Positions 55,899-64,000 of a stretch of DNA of 64,000 bases are shown piece after piece (within the stretch, counting starts at the first letter, position 1; the number at the start of each line of letters is the position of its first letter). Below the pieces are notes generated by a model. The model had not been told where the DNA came from. It saw nothing but the letters and a program-made list of their open reading frames with translations, and made no database searches. The translations under genes and the position numbers were made by a program. The DNA comes from Paracoccus onubensis (GTDB lineage: Bacteria; Pseudomonadota; Alphaproteobacteria; Rhodobacterales; Rhodobacteraceae), in the NCBI RefSeq assembly GCF_003591515.1, contig NZ_QZCG01000007.1, forward strand, positions 1-64,000, in the 5' to 3' direction.

Positions 55899-56944
55899 GC
55901 GGCGTTCAATTGATCCGTGTGGACCGGGAAGAGGGTGGGCAGCGCCTCGACCGCTGGCTGAAGAAGCGTTTCGCACAACTGACACAGGGCGCGGTCGAGA
56001 AGATGTGCCGCACCGGGCAATTGCGCGTGGATGGTGGACGGGTCAAGGCCTCGACCCGGATCGAGACCGGGCAGGAGGTACGCGTGCCGCCCTTGCCCGA
56101 CGGCAAGCCGATGACCGACAGACCGGCAGCCGCCCGGATCCCCGATACTGATCAGAAGATGATCCAGCAGGCGGTGTTGTGGAAGGACGAGCATATCATC
56201 GCCCTGAACAAGCCTCCGGGCTTGCCGTCACAGGGCGGAAGCGGGCAGGGCAATCGCCATGTGGATGGGCTGACCGGGACTCTGATGTTCGGCTACAAGG
56301 ACCGGCCCAAGCTGGTGCATCGGCTGGACAAGGATACTTCGGGCATCCTTCTGCTGGCCCGGACCGACCGGATCGCCCGCGCCTTGTCCGAAGCATTCCG
56401 GTTGCGCAGCACGCGCAAGATTTACTGGGCGGCGGTCGCCGGTGTCCCGGTTCCGCGGATGGGGACGGTCCGTTACGGGCTGGTCAAGGCGGGTGGCCAT
56501 GGGCGCGGGGGCGAGGGCGAGAAGATGATCGCCGTGCATCCCCGCGATATCCCCGCGACCGAAGGCGCCAAGCGTGCGACAACCGATTATGCTGTGCTGG
56601 ACGCGCTTGGAACGCGGGCAAGCTGGTGCGCTCTGGTGCCGATTACCGGCCGTACTCATCAGTTGCGGGCGCATATGGCCGAACTGGGGCATCCGATTGT
56701 CGGTGACGGGAAATATGGCGGCTCGGGACAGGAAAATCTGGGCGATGGCTGGGGCGCGCAACTTGGTGGGGAGATCAGCCGCAAGCTGCATCTGCATGCG
56801 CGCAGCCTGTCTTTCGACCACCCCATTACCAAGCGGCGCGTCACCCTCACGGCACCCTTGCCCGATCACATGCGCCGGACATGGGACACTCTTGGCTGGC
56901 ATGAAAATGACGTGCCGGCGGATCCTTTTGCGGAGGACGAATGA
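55895..56944 (+). CDS. rluC: RluC-type 23S rRNA pseudouridine synthase
   Basis: 349 residues. An N-terminal S4 RNA-binding domain (LDRWLKKRFAQLTQGAVEKMCRTGQLRVDGGRVKASTRI pattern) is followed by the RluA-family catalytic domain with the active-site Asp in LVHRLDKDTSG and the conserved RTHQLRAHMAELGHPIVGD. The assignment to RluC (positions 955/2504/2580) rather than RluA or RluD is by overall similarity and the crcB-rluC-HAD-ATP12 order of relatives. Confidence 0.9.
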   Translation: MSGVQLIRVDREEGGQRLDRWLKKRFAQLTQGAVEKMCRTGQLRVDGGRVKASTRIETGQEVRVPPLPDGKPMTDRPAAARIPDTDQKMIQQAVLWKDEHIIALNKPPGLPSQGGSGQGNRHVDGLTGTLMFGYKDRPKLVHRLDKDTSGILLLARTDRIARALSEAFRLRSTRKIYWAAVAGVPVPRMGTVRYGLVKAGGHGRGGEGEKMIAVHPRDIPATEGAKRATTDYAVLDALGTRASWCALVPITGRTHQLRAHMAELGHPIVGDGKYGGSGQENLGDGWGAQLGGEISRKLHLHARSLSFDHPITKRRVTLTAPLPDHMRRTWDTLGWHENDVPADPFAEDE

Positions 56945-57597
56945 GGCTGGTCATCTTCGATGTGGACGGAACGCTGGTGGATAGCCAGCAGGTGATCCAT
57001 CTGGGCATGACAGCGGCTTTTGAGGCCGTGGGCCTGCCTGTTCTGCCGAAAGAGCAGGTGCTGACCACGGTTGGCCTGTCGCTGCCGGTCGCCATGGCGC
57101 GGCTTGCTCCGCATGCCGATACCTCTGTCCATGGGCTTCTGGTCGAGGCCTACAAGGACGCGTTCACGGCAGCCCGGATCAAGGAATTCGCGCCGCTTTA
57201 TCCGGGGGCGCTTGAATGTATCGAGGCCCTGTCGGCCCGCGACGATCTGCTTCTGGCCATCGCGACCGGCAAGGGGCGGCGGGGATTGCTGCCTATGCTG
57301 GACACATATGGCCTGCACGGACGGTTCTTTTCGCTGCAAACGGCGGATGATCATCCTTCCAAACCGCACCCGTCGATGCTGCACCGGGCCATGTCCGAAG
57401 CCGGGGTCGAGTCAGAACGCGCGGTCATGATCGGCGATACGACCTACGATATCGAGATGGCTGTCGCTGCCGGCATACCCGCCATCGGCGTCGCATGGGG
57501 TTATCATCCGGTTGAGGCACTGCAAAATGCCGGTGCGGCGCAAGTGGTGCAGGACTTTTCCGCCCTCAGCGCCGCGATCGAGGATTGGGCGGTATGA
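56941..57597 (+). CDS. HAD superfamily hydrolase, phosphoglycolate-phosphatase-like
   Basis: 218 residues. Nucleophile Asp8 in LVIFDVDGTLVDSQ, motif II in LLAIATGKGRRG, motif III Lys in HPSKPHPSM and motif IV in AVMIGDTTYDIEMAVAAG, with a small helical cap after motif I. It is HAD subfamily IA, acting on small phosphorylated metabolites; the exact substrate is unknown. Overlaps both neighbours as ATGA, so it is coupled to rluC and the ATP12 gene. Confidence 0.92.
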   Translation: MRLVIFDVDGTLVDSQQVIHLGMTAAFEAVGLPVLPKEQVLTTVGLSLPVAMARLAPHADTSVHGLLVEAYKDAFTAARIKEFAPLYPGALECIEALSARDDLLLAIATGKGRRGLLPMLDTYGLHGRFFSLQTADDHPSKPHPSMLHRAMSEAGVESERAVMIGDTTYDIEMAVAAGIPAIGVAWGYHPVEALQNAGAAQVVQDFSALSAAIEDWAV

Positions 57598-58307
57598 GCG
57601 AGTGGAAGGCAAGGCGGTTCTGGAAACAGGCCGAAGCGCGGGATGCCGATGGCGGTTGGGAAGTCGCGCTGGATGGCCGTCCGGTCAGAACGCCGGGCAA
57701 ACATGCGCTGATCTTGCCGACCCGGGCCCTCGCCGCTGCGATTGCGGACGAATGGGACGCCCAAAGCGAGGTGATCGATCCGAACTCCATGCCTCTGACC
57801 CGCGCGGCAAATTCGGCCATCGAGAAGGTTGCTCCGCAATTTTCGGATGTCGCGGCCATGCTTGCCGATTATGGCGTGACGGATCTGCTGTGTTATCGCG
57901 CAGAGCAGCCCAGGGAACTGGCAGCGATGCAGTCGGAAGGATGGGATCCGCTGATCGATTGGGCGGCGACCAGCCTGAACGCGCCGTTGAACCTGACCAA
58001 AGGCGTCGTTCCGATTGCCCAGCCCGACGAGTCGATTGCAAGGCTGCGGTCCGAGGTCGGGACATTGGACAGTTTTGCCATGACAGCATTGCATGACCTT
58101 GTGACCTTGCCCGGCTCACTAATTCTTGGACTTGCGGTGGTTCGGGGCCGCTTGACCGCCACGGAGGCGCATCGTCTTTCACGTATCGACGAAGATTATC
58201 AGGCCGGGATCTGGGGGCGTGACGAAGAGGCGATGACAGCTGCCGAAAACCGTCTGGTTGCCATGATTTCAGCGGAACGTTTCCATGGGCTTTCGCAAAA
58301 CGGCTGA
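57594..58307 (+). CDS. ATP12 family F1-ATPase assembly chaperone
   Basis: 237 residues. It is the bacterial counterpart of mitochondrial Atp12, which binds the F1 alpha subunit before assembly. WKARRFWKQAEA, VALDGRPVRTPGKHALILPTRALAAAIADEWDAQ and MPLTRAANSAIEKV are the family landmarks, followed by the ATDLLCYRAE-like (VTDLLCYRAEQP) and GWDPLIDWAA segments. The start overlaps the HAD stop as ATGA; ATP synthase genes are not in the window. Confidence 0.93.
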   Translation: MSEWKARRFWKQAEARDADGGWEVALDGRPVRTPGKHALILPTRALAAAIADEWDAQSEVIDPNSMPLTRAANSAIEKVAPQFSDVAAMLADYGVTDLLCYRAEQPRELAAMQSEGWDPLIDWAATSLNAPLNLTKGVVPIAQPDESIARLRSEVGTLDSFAMTALHDLVTLPGSLILGLAVVRGRLTATEAHRLSRIDEDYQAGIWGRDEEAMTAAENRLVAMISAERFHGLSQNG

Positions 58308-58477
58308 CGGTCGGAAACCGGCCCCACGCTTGACCTGTGAGGCAGGATAGGCAAGATGATTTGATAGGCATCGTATTCGTGTCATCTTCTTGTAAGAGGA
58401 TATTAGCTAAACGATGTTCATGAATGTCTGAACGGGGCGGAACACATCGCCTCGACAGTCTCAACAGCGAGGTAAGC

Positions 58478-59494
58478 ATGAAACGAACGGTATTTTGGGG
58501 CGCATTGGCGATGACTGCCATGGCGGCAGGCGCCGCCGCCGCTGACACTCTTTCCGAAGTGAAAAATCGTGGCGAATTGAATTGCGGCGTCAATCCGGGT
58601 CTGGTCGGTTTCGCTGCGCCTGACGCGAACGGCAATTGGGCGGGATTCGATGTCGATCTGTGCAAGGCGGTTGCGGCCGCAGTGCTGGGAGATCCGGGAA
58701 AGGTCAAATATGTCCCTCTGACGGGACAGACGCGGTTCACCGGTCTGTCCTCGGGTGAGGTGGATCTTCTGGCGCGGAACTCGACCTGGAGCTTTTCACG
58801 CGATACCGACCTCAAGCTCGATTTCGCGGGGGTGAATTATTATGATGGTCAGGGCTTCATGGTCCGCAAGGATCTTGGTGTCACCTCGACGAAGGAACTC
58901 GATGGCGCGACGATCTGCATCCAGACCGGCACCACGACCGAATTGAACCTTGCCGATTATTTCAAGGCCAACGGCATGGAATATCAGCCCGTCAATATCG
59001 ACAGCAATGCCGAGGGTGAGCAGCAATATATGGCCGGGGCATGCGATGCCTACACCACCGATATTTCGGGGCTTGCCGCGACCCGTGCGGCGTTTGCCGA
59101 TCCCGAAAATCATGTCATCCTGCCCGAGGTGATCTCGAAAGAGCCTTTGGCCCCGGCGGTTCGTCATGGCGATAACAATTGGGGCGATATCGTCCGCTGG
59201 ACGCTGAACGCCCTGATTGCCGCCGAGGAATATGGCATTACCTCGAAGAATATCGAGGAACTGGCGAAATCTTCGGAAAACCCTGAAGTGCAGCGGATTC
59301 TGGGCGTCACCGATGATCTGGGAGCGATGATCGGGCTGGACAAGGAATGGGCCAAGCGCGCCATTCAGGCCAGCGGAAATTACGGAGAGATCTTCGCCGC
59401 CAATGTCGGGGAACAGACGCCGATCGGGCTTGCGCGCGGACTGAATGCGCAATGGACGCAGGGCGGGTTGCTTTACGCGCAACCTTTCCGCTGA
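58478..59494 (+). CDS. bztA: General L-amino-acid binding protein (BztA/AapJ)
   Basis: 338 residues. Signal peptide MKRTVFWGALAMTAMAAGAAAA, then the AapJ/BztA mature sequence: LSEVKNRGELNCGVNPGLVGFAAPDANGNWAGFDVDLC and GEVDLLARNSTWSFSRDTDLKLDF, with four Cys for two disulfides. In Rhodobacter the Bzt system imports Glu, Gln, Asp and Asn; AapJ in rhizobia is broader. GAGG precedes ATG 58478. A strong hairpin follows the stop, before bztB. Confidence 0.95.
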   Translation: MKRTVFWGALAMTAMAAGAAAADTLSEVKNRGELNCGVNPGLVGFAAPDANGNWAGFDVDLCKAVAAAVLGDPGKVKYVPLTGQTRFTGLSSGEVDLLARNSTWSFSRDTDLKLDFAGVNYYDGQGFMVRKDLGVTSTKELDGATICIQTGTTTELNLADYFKANGMEYQPVNIDSNAEGEQQYMAGACDAYTTDISGLAATRAAFADPENHVILPEVISKEPLAPAVRHGDNNWGDIVRWTLNALIAAEEYGITSKNIEELAKSSENPEVQRILGVTDDLGAMIGLDKEWAKRAIQASGNYGEIFAANVGEQTPIGLARGLNAQWTQGGLLYAQPFR

Positions 59495-59503
59495 TCCTTG
59501 ATA

Positions 59504-59529
59504 CCAGAGGGCGCTTTGGCGCCCTCTGG
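59504..59529 (+). terminator. Strong hairpin between bztA and bztB
   Basis: CCAGAGGGCGC (59504-59514) pairs perfectly over 11 bp with GCGCCCTCTGG (59519-59529), with a TTTG loop and no T run. Such structures after binding-protein genes commonly stabilise the upstream mRNA and cause partial termination, giving more binding protein than permease. Here that role is inferred. Confidence 0.7.
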
Positions 59530-59600
59530 TCATTCCGAAGATAACGATCAGGTCACAAGCAAGCGGCGCTAAGTCGCGGACCGACGACAGGGGAACATAA

Positions 59601-60857
59601 ATGACTGAAGTGCCGCTAGGGGCGGAACAGCCATTTCGGCTGAGCATGCTGGTCTATGACCGACGCTACCGCTCGATGACGTTCCAGGTGATCGTATTTA
59701 TTCTGGTCATGGCGCTGGGCTGGTGGTTGGTCAACAACACCATCAGGAATCTTGCCGCGTTGGGCAAGGATTTCAATTTCGGTTTCCTGTTCCAGCGCGC
59801 GGGCTACGATATTCCGCAGCGATTGATCCCCTACAGTTCGGACGATACGCATCTGCGCGCGACGATTGTGGGGTTGCTGAACACGATACTGATCTCTTTT
59901 ATGGGATGCGTCGCCGCGACGATCCTTGGGGTCGCCATCGGGATTGCCCGGCTGTCGCATAACTGGCTTTTCGCGCGGCTGATGGCGATCTATGTCGAGG
60001 TGTTTCGCAATATCCCGCTGCTTTTGTGGATATTGATCATCTACGCGATCTTTACCGATGTTCTGCCCCCGCCAAATGCCTATCGGGGCGATGATCCACA
60101 ATGGTCGATGATCTTTTTCGATCAGGTCGCACTGACCAATCGTTATACTGCGGTTCCGGCATTCGGCATGAGCAACGATCCCGGCACCATCGACCTGGGC
60201 GCGCGCATCACCGTGAATCTGGCGCTCATCGCATTTCTGGTTGTCATTATCGGCGGCTGGATCGCACGGCGGGCGATCCTCGCCCGCGCACAGGCCATAC
60301 AGGACCGGACAGGGCATCGCCCGGTGACATGGTGGATCAATCTGGCGGTGATGACCGTGCCGTCGGTGTTGCTGATCTGGTATTTCGGTCTGCATCTGCT
60401 GGCGCCGGAACTCAAGGGTTTCAATTTCAGCGGCGGGAACAATCTGAACAATGCGCTGGTTGTCCTGTGGCTGGCCCTGACCCTTTATACCGGCGCGTTC
60501 ATTGCCGAGATCGTCCGCGGCGGGGTGCTTGCCGTCAGCAAGGGGCAGACCGAGGCCGCTTTCGCGTTGGGGCTGCGTCCGAAAGCGACGATGAATCTGG
60601 TGATCCTGCCCCAGGCATTGCGCGTGATCATTCCACCGCTGATTTCGCAATATCTGAACCTGACCAAGAACAGCTCGCTTGCGATTGCGGTGGGCTACAT
60701 GGATCTGCGGGGTACTCTGGGCGGGACGACGCAGAATCAGACCGGGCGCGAACTGGAATCGATCGTGCTGATGATGCTGATCTATCTGGTGCTCAGCCTG
60801 ATCATCTCGGCGGGTATGAACGCTTTCAACCGAAGCGTCAGGCTGAAGGAGCGTTGA
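59601..60857 (+). CDS. bztB: General L-amino-acid ABC transporter permease (BztB/AapQ)
   Basis: 418 residues, larger than normal permeases of this family, as in BztB/AapQ. An N-terminal helix (VIVFILVMALGWWLVNNTI) is followed by GLLNTILISFMGCVAATILGVAIGIARLSHNW and VEVFRNIPLLLWILIIYAIF. A periplasmic insertion contains the DVLPPPNAY region. The C-terminal permease core carries the EAA loop GGVLAVSKGQTEAAFALGLRP. Pairs with BztC. Confidence 0.94.
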   Translation: MTEVPLGAEQPFRLSMLVYDRRYRSMTFQVIVFILVMALGWWLVNNTIRNLAALGKDFNFGFLFQRAGYDIPQRLIPYSSDDTHLRATIVGLLNTILISFMGCVAATILGVAIGIARLSHNWLFARLMAIYVEVFRNIPLLLWILIIYAIFTDVLPPPNAYRGDDPQWSMIFFDQVALTNRYTAVPAFGMSNDPGTIDLGARITVNLALIAFLVVIIGGWIARRAILARAQAIQDRTGHRPVTWWINLAVMTVPSVLLIWYFGLHLLAPELKGFNFSGGNNLNNALVVLWLALTLYTGAFIAEIVRGGVLAVSKGQTEAAFALGLRPKATMNLVILPQALRVIIPPLISQYLNLTKNSSLAIAVGYMDLRGTLGGTTQNQTGRELESIVLMMLIYLVLSLIISAGMNAFNRSVRLKER

Positions 60858-60858
60858 C

Positions 60859-62313
60859 ATGAGCAATCCGAACCATGGCCCGGATGCCTATCTGCGCGAG
60901 GAAATGCTTCCCGAGATGCCACCGCCTGCACGCGAAACGGGAATGGTGAAATGGCTGCATGAAAACCTGTTCTCAGGGCCGGTGAATGCTGGGTTGACCG
61001 TATTGGGTCTGTTGATCGTCTGGTTCCTGTTCGATCATTTCTATCCGTGGTTCGCCCATTCGGTCTGGAACGCCTCCAGCCTGCCTGAATGCCGTAAAAT
61101 CATCGCCGAAACATGGGGCGAAGGCGCGGGCGGAGCCTGTTTTGCCGTTATCCGCGAACGCTGGAATCAGTACATATACGGATTCTACCCGCCCGGACTT
61201 TACTGGCGCCCGACGCTGGTATTCGGGCTGCTGTTTGTGGCGCTTGCGCCGATCCTGTTTTCGATTTCGCGCAATATCCGTCGGATCGTGCTGATGACCG
61301 CAGCCATCGCGACGCTGCTTTCGCTTGTCGCCCTGAATACTCCGTCGATCTGGCTGGGTGTCGCGGTTGCGATCTTTGCGGTCGCATTGCTTGTGGCTGA
61401 ACGGCATCAGATGTGGCTGCTTGGCTTTTCGGCCTTTTATCCGCTTCTTGGGGTCTGGCTGATCTGGGGCGGTTCCTTCTGGTGGATCATCATGATTCTG
61501 GCCGGTATGGGCTTTGGCTGGCTGGCATTTATCATCGCCGGACGGTTATCGCCGCTGCTGGCGGGCAGTTCCGCTATCGTGGTGACGCTGCTGGTCTGGG
61601 TATTTCTTTCCGGTGACGCTGCCAAAGACGCCGAAAATCTGTATTCACTTGCCATTACCCGTGTGGATTCCGAAGCGATTGGCGGTTTTCTTCTGGCGAT
61701 CACCATCGGCGTTGCGGGTATCACCATGTCGTTGCCTCTGGGGATCGTGCTGGCGCTGGCGCGGCGCTCGGACATGTTTCTTGTCAGCTCGCTTGCCGTG
61801 ATATTCATCGAGTTCATTCGGGGCGTGCCGCTGATCACGCTGCTTTTCGTTGCCCAGCTTCTGCTGAATTACTTCCTGCCGCCCGGCACCAGCTTCGATA
61901 TCGTCCTGCGGGTCATCATCATGGTGACGCTTTTTGCCGCCGCCTATATGGCCGAGGTGATCAGGGGCGGGCTGGCCGCATTACCTGCGGGGCAATACGA
62001 GGCCGCGGACGCGCTTGGGCTGGATTACTGGAAGGCACAGCGGCTGATCGTGCTGCCGCAGGCGCTCAAGATCAGTATTCCGGGGATCGTTTCGACATTC
62101 ATCGGCATGTTCAAGGACACGACTCTGGTCGCTTTCGTCGGACTTTACGAGCCGTTGAAGAATATTTCCGACGCGGTTCGCGCCAATATCGAATGGAAAG
62201 GCATCTACTGGGAGCCATTCATATTCGTGGGCGCAATCTTCTTCATCATCTGCTTCAGCATGTCGCGTTACTCTATGTATCTCGAGCGTCGGCTGCAGCG
62301 CGACAACAGATAG
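60859..62313 (+). CDS. bztC: General L-amino-acid ABC transporter permease (BztC/AapM)
   Basis: 484 residues. The C-terminal 220 residues are a standard permease core (GGFLLAITIGVAGITMSLPLGIVLALARRSD, EFIRGVPLITLLFVAQ, EAA loop GGLAALPAGQYEAADALGLDYW). The N-terminal part adds a long insert with several extra predicted helices (about residues 118-250), making it longer than AapM of rhizobia. It starts one base after the bztB stop. Confidence 0.93.
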   Translation: MSNPNHGPDAYLREEMLPEMPPPARETGMVKWLHENLFSGPVNAGLTVLGLLIVWFLFDHFYPWFAHSVWNASSLPECRKIIAETWGEGAGGACFAVIRERWNQYIYGFYPPGLYWRPTLVFGLLFVALAPILFSISRNIRRIVLMTAAIATLLSLVALNTPSIWLGVAVAIFAVALLVAERHQMWLLGFSAFYPLLGVWLIWGGSFWWIIMILAGMGFGWLAFIIAGRLSPLLAGSSAIVVTLLVWVFLSGDAAKDAENLYSLAITRVDSEAIGGFLLAITIGVAGITMSLPLGIVLALARRSDMFLVSSLAVIFIEFIRGVPLITLLFVAQLLLNYFLPPGTSFDIVLRVIIMVTLFAAAYMAEVIRGGLAALPAGQYEAADALGLDYWKAQRLIVLPQALKISIPGIVSTFIGMFKDTTLVAFVGLYEPLKNISDAVRANIEWKGIYWEPFIFVGAIFFIICFSMSRYSMYLERRLQRDNR

Positions 62314-62322
62314 GAGGCTTTC

Positions 62323-63111
62323 ATGAGCCAGACCCCGATGCGGGACGTCGATCCCGATCAGATGACCGTCAGCGACGAGATCGCCATCGAGATCATCCGG
62401 ATGAACAAATGGTTCGGAAGTTTCCACGTCTTGCGCGATATCGATCTGGCCGTACATCGTGGCGAACGGATCGTGATCGCCGGTCCTTCGGGATCGGGAA
62501 AATCCACGCTGATCCGCTGTATCAACCGGCTGGAAGAGCATCAGAACGGACGGATCGTCGTCGATGGGATCGAACTGACCAGCGATATCAAGAATATCGA
62601 CAAGGTGCGATCGGAAGTCGGGATGGTCTTTCAGCATTTCAACCTGTTCCCGCATCTGACGGTGCTGGAAAATTGCACACTGGCCCCGATCTGGGTCCGC
62701 CGGACGCCACGCCGGCAGGCCGAGGATGTCGCAATGCATTTTCTTGAGAAAGTCAGGATACCGGAACAGGCAGGCAAATATCCCGGCCAGCTTTCGGGCG
62801 GTCAGCAACAGCGGGTGGCAATCGCAAGGTCGCTTTGCATGCAGCCCCGGATCATGCTGTTCGACGAGCCGACATCGGCGCTGGATCCCGAGATGATCAA
62901 GGAAGTCCTGGACACGATGATCGAACTGGCCGAAGACGGGATGACGATGCTTTGCGTGACCCATGAGATGGGCTTCGCGCAGGCGGTGGCGAACCGGGTG
63001 ATCTTCATGGATCAGGGCCAGATCGTCGAGCAGAATAATCCGCATGATTTCTTCAACAACCCGCGATCAGAGCGGACCAGGCTGTTCCTGAGTCAGATTC
63101 TGGGGCATTGA
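62323..63111 (+). CDS. bztD: General L-amino-acid ABC transporter ATPase (BztD/AapP)
   Basis: 262 residues. Walker [10 protein letters not shown], signature LSGGQQQR, Walker [13 protein letters not shown] and switch His in CVTHEMGFA. It energises the BztBC channel. It is closely similar to the ATPase at 46659, including the DPEM and [10 protein letters not shown] segments. Last gene of bztABCD; it converges with the sulfotransferase after 67 bp. Confidence 0.96.
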   Translation: MSQTPMRDVDPDQMTVSDEIAIEIIRMNKWFGSFHVLRDIDLAVHRGERIVIAGPSGSGKSTLIRCINRLEEHQNGRIVVDGIELTSDIKNIDKVRSEVGMVFQHFNLFPHLTVLENCTLAPIWVRRTPRRQAEDVAMHFLEKVRIPEQAGKYPGQLSGGQQQRVAIARSLCMQPRIMLFDEPTSALDPEMIKEVLDTMIELAEDGMTMLCVTHEMGFAQAVANRVIFMDQGQIVEQNNPHDFFNNPRSERTRLFLSQILGH

Positions 63112-63178
63112 GGGCAGAGTTTTCGCTTTGTCCGTTATCTGACGCCCCCGTTATCTGGCCGCCCATGCGTGTCCGGGG

Positions 63179-64000
63179 CTATCGGATATCCTTCACGAAT
63201 TTATCCCCAAGCTGCGATTTCAGGAACTTCATCTGCGGTTCCATGCACTCTGTCAGCAGTTCGATCGCGGCAGGGGGCGGGTTCAGGCCGGGAGGATTCG
63301 CAAAGACTTTTTTGTCAAGATTTCCATATGGATAAGGGCCGATTCCCAGATATTCCTCTAATTCGTCCATCAATTCGCCGGGCTCTCTGGCGATCCGGCC
63401 GAAGGGGATGACCTTCATGTCGGGGAAATGTTTTTGCCAGCGCGGAAGATAGGCCGCGTAATCGCCCCGATCATATAGAACCGGGTTCCGGACCTCTTCC
63501 AGCCAGTCGGCTTCGGTTTTCGGAGTGCGCTTTTCCCGGCGCAGGTTCATCCGCAATTGTGAAATCGCCCGGTCGACCGGGTGGCGGATCATGTAGATCA
63601 CTTTCACCTTGCGCAGGAAACCGGCCACGAATTCGACGCCCTCTTCGGGCAGGGTCGAATATTCCGGCGTGAAATCCATTGGCACCGCATTTCCGGGGGC
63701 CGGGGCGAAGACACGCTTGTACCAATGATTGTGGAACATCTTGCCGTTGGTCAGCCCGTCCAGATATGAGTCGAGCTCGGGCGGCAGGGGCTCTTCGCGC
63801 TTGATATGGCGTTCGCGGATTTCCCTTGGCTTGTTACGGTAATGCCATTTGATCCAGTATTGATGCCCGGGGATGTAAACGTAATTGAAAAATTGCACCT
63901 CCTTGAACGGAGGTATCCAGATCTGCGGGTGCTGGCCAAGCATCTGGGCAAGCCAGGACGTCCCGGCCTTTTGCGCCCCTATGCACAGCGCGCCGGGCTT
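63179..64000 (-). CDS. Sulfotransferase family protein, 5' end outside the window
   Basis: 273 codons are visible and the N-terminus runs past the right edge. The visible start KPGALCIGAQKAGTSWLAQML holds the PAPS 5'-phosphosulfate loop (GAQKAGTSW), and the 3'-phosphate site is IRHPVDRAISQLRMN. It would transfer sulfate from PAPS to a hydroxyl or amine of a carbohydrate, lipid or small molecule. The acceptor is unknown. The internal Met at 63943 is not the real start because the PAPS loop lies before it. Confidence 0.88.
   Translation of the reverse strand, partial: KPGALCIGAQKAGTSWLAQMLGQHPQIWIPPFKEVQFFNYVYIPGHQYWIKWHYRNKPREIRERHIKREEPLPPELDSYLDGLTNGKMFHNHWYKRVFAPAPGNAVPMDFTPEYSTLPEEGVEFVAGFLRKVKVIYMIRHPVDRAISQLRMNLRREKRTPKTEADWLEEVRNPVLYDRGDYAAYLPRWQKHFPDMKVIPFGRIAREPGELMDELEEYLGIGPYPYGNLDKKVFANPPGLNPPPAAIELLTECMEPQMKFLKSQLGDKFVKDIR

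Noticed and set aside
59616..60866. Open frame of 416 codons antisense to bztB
   Set aside because: His/Gln/Arg-rich shadow of membrane-protein codons; the permease on the plus strand is complete.
1..64000. tRNA, rRNA, CRISPR arrays, insertion sequences, attachment sites, replication origin
   Set aside because: None was recognised on either strand when reading through the gaps; short gaps and core-gene content leave little room for them.

Overview
The window reads as chromosomal DNA of an alphaproteobacterium of the Rhodobacteraceae, most likely Paracoccus or a close relative. The evidence is high GC, very dense gene packing with many ATGA/GTGA stop-start overlaps, and family-typical neighbourhoods: ihfB-lapA-trpF-trpB, NDUFA12-DUF2155-aat-accCB, lptF-lptG-lptD-surA-pdxA-rsmA, crcB-rluC-HAD-ATP12, and a Bzt/Aap amino-acid transporter. 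I saw no rRNA, tRNA, CRISPR array, insertion sequence or prophage. Most of the window is ordinary core genome.

Layout. 0-4 kb: end of a PlsC-like acyltransferase, a PPOX flavoprotein, a DUF1127-like small protein behind an attenuator-like leader, then a leftward trpA-VOC-GNAT cluster and a PhnB-like protein. 4-9.3 kb: ychF, an ABM-GNAT fusion, ihfB, a LapA-like membrane protein, trpF, a GNAT and trpB. 9.4-12.2 kb: leftward envelope or unknown proteins (an exported protein with an Asp/Ser/Gly tail, DUF4893, DUF2237) and pth. 12.3-18 kb: clpP, clpX, the complex I accessory subunit NDUFA12, DUF2155, aat and accCB. 18-27.7 kb: hisEFA, DUF2147, thiamine pyrophosphokinase, DUF2842, purA, slyX, the coupled hisS-hisZ-hisG, and rpsF-rpsR-rplI. 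27.9-41 kb: prfA-prmC, DUF4167, the outer-membrane assembly operon lptF/lptG/lptD/surA/pdxA/rsmA, then pepA-holC.

41-53.4 kb is the most accessory-looking part. It holds a truncated haemoglobin overlapping an FAD monooxygenase, queF under a candidate preQ1-I riboswitch, and a LacI regulator with matching palindromic operators at its own promoter and at a polar amino-acid ABC transporter plus D-2-hydroxyacid dehydrogenase operon. An Lrp regulator follows, divergent from a fused 2-oxoacid dehydrogenase E1 and its E2. A class IV aminotransferase lacking the usual PLP-pyridine glutamate closes the block. Read together, these genes suggest a module for uptake and oxidative catabolism of an unidentified amino acid or related 2-oxo/2-hydroxy acid; the substrate cannot be read from sequence.

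53.6-64 kb: rarA, an entericidin-like 48-residue lipoprotein, crcB-rluC-HAD-ATP12, the general amino-acid transporter bztABCD with a strong hairpin after bztA, and a sulfotransferase cut by the window edge.
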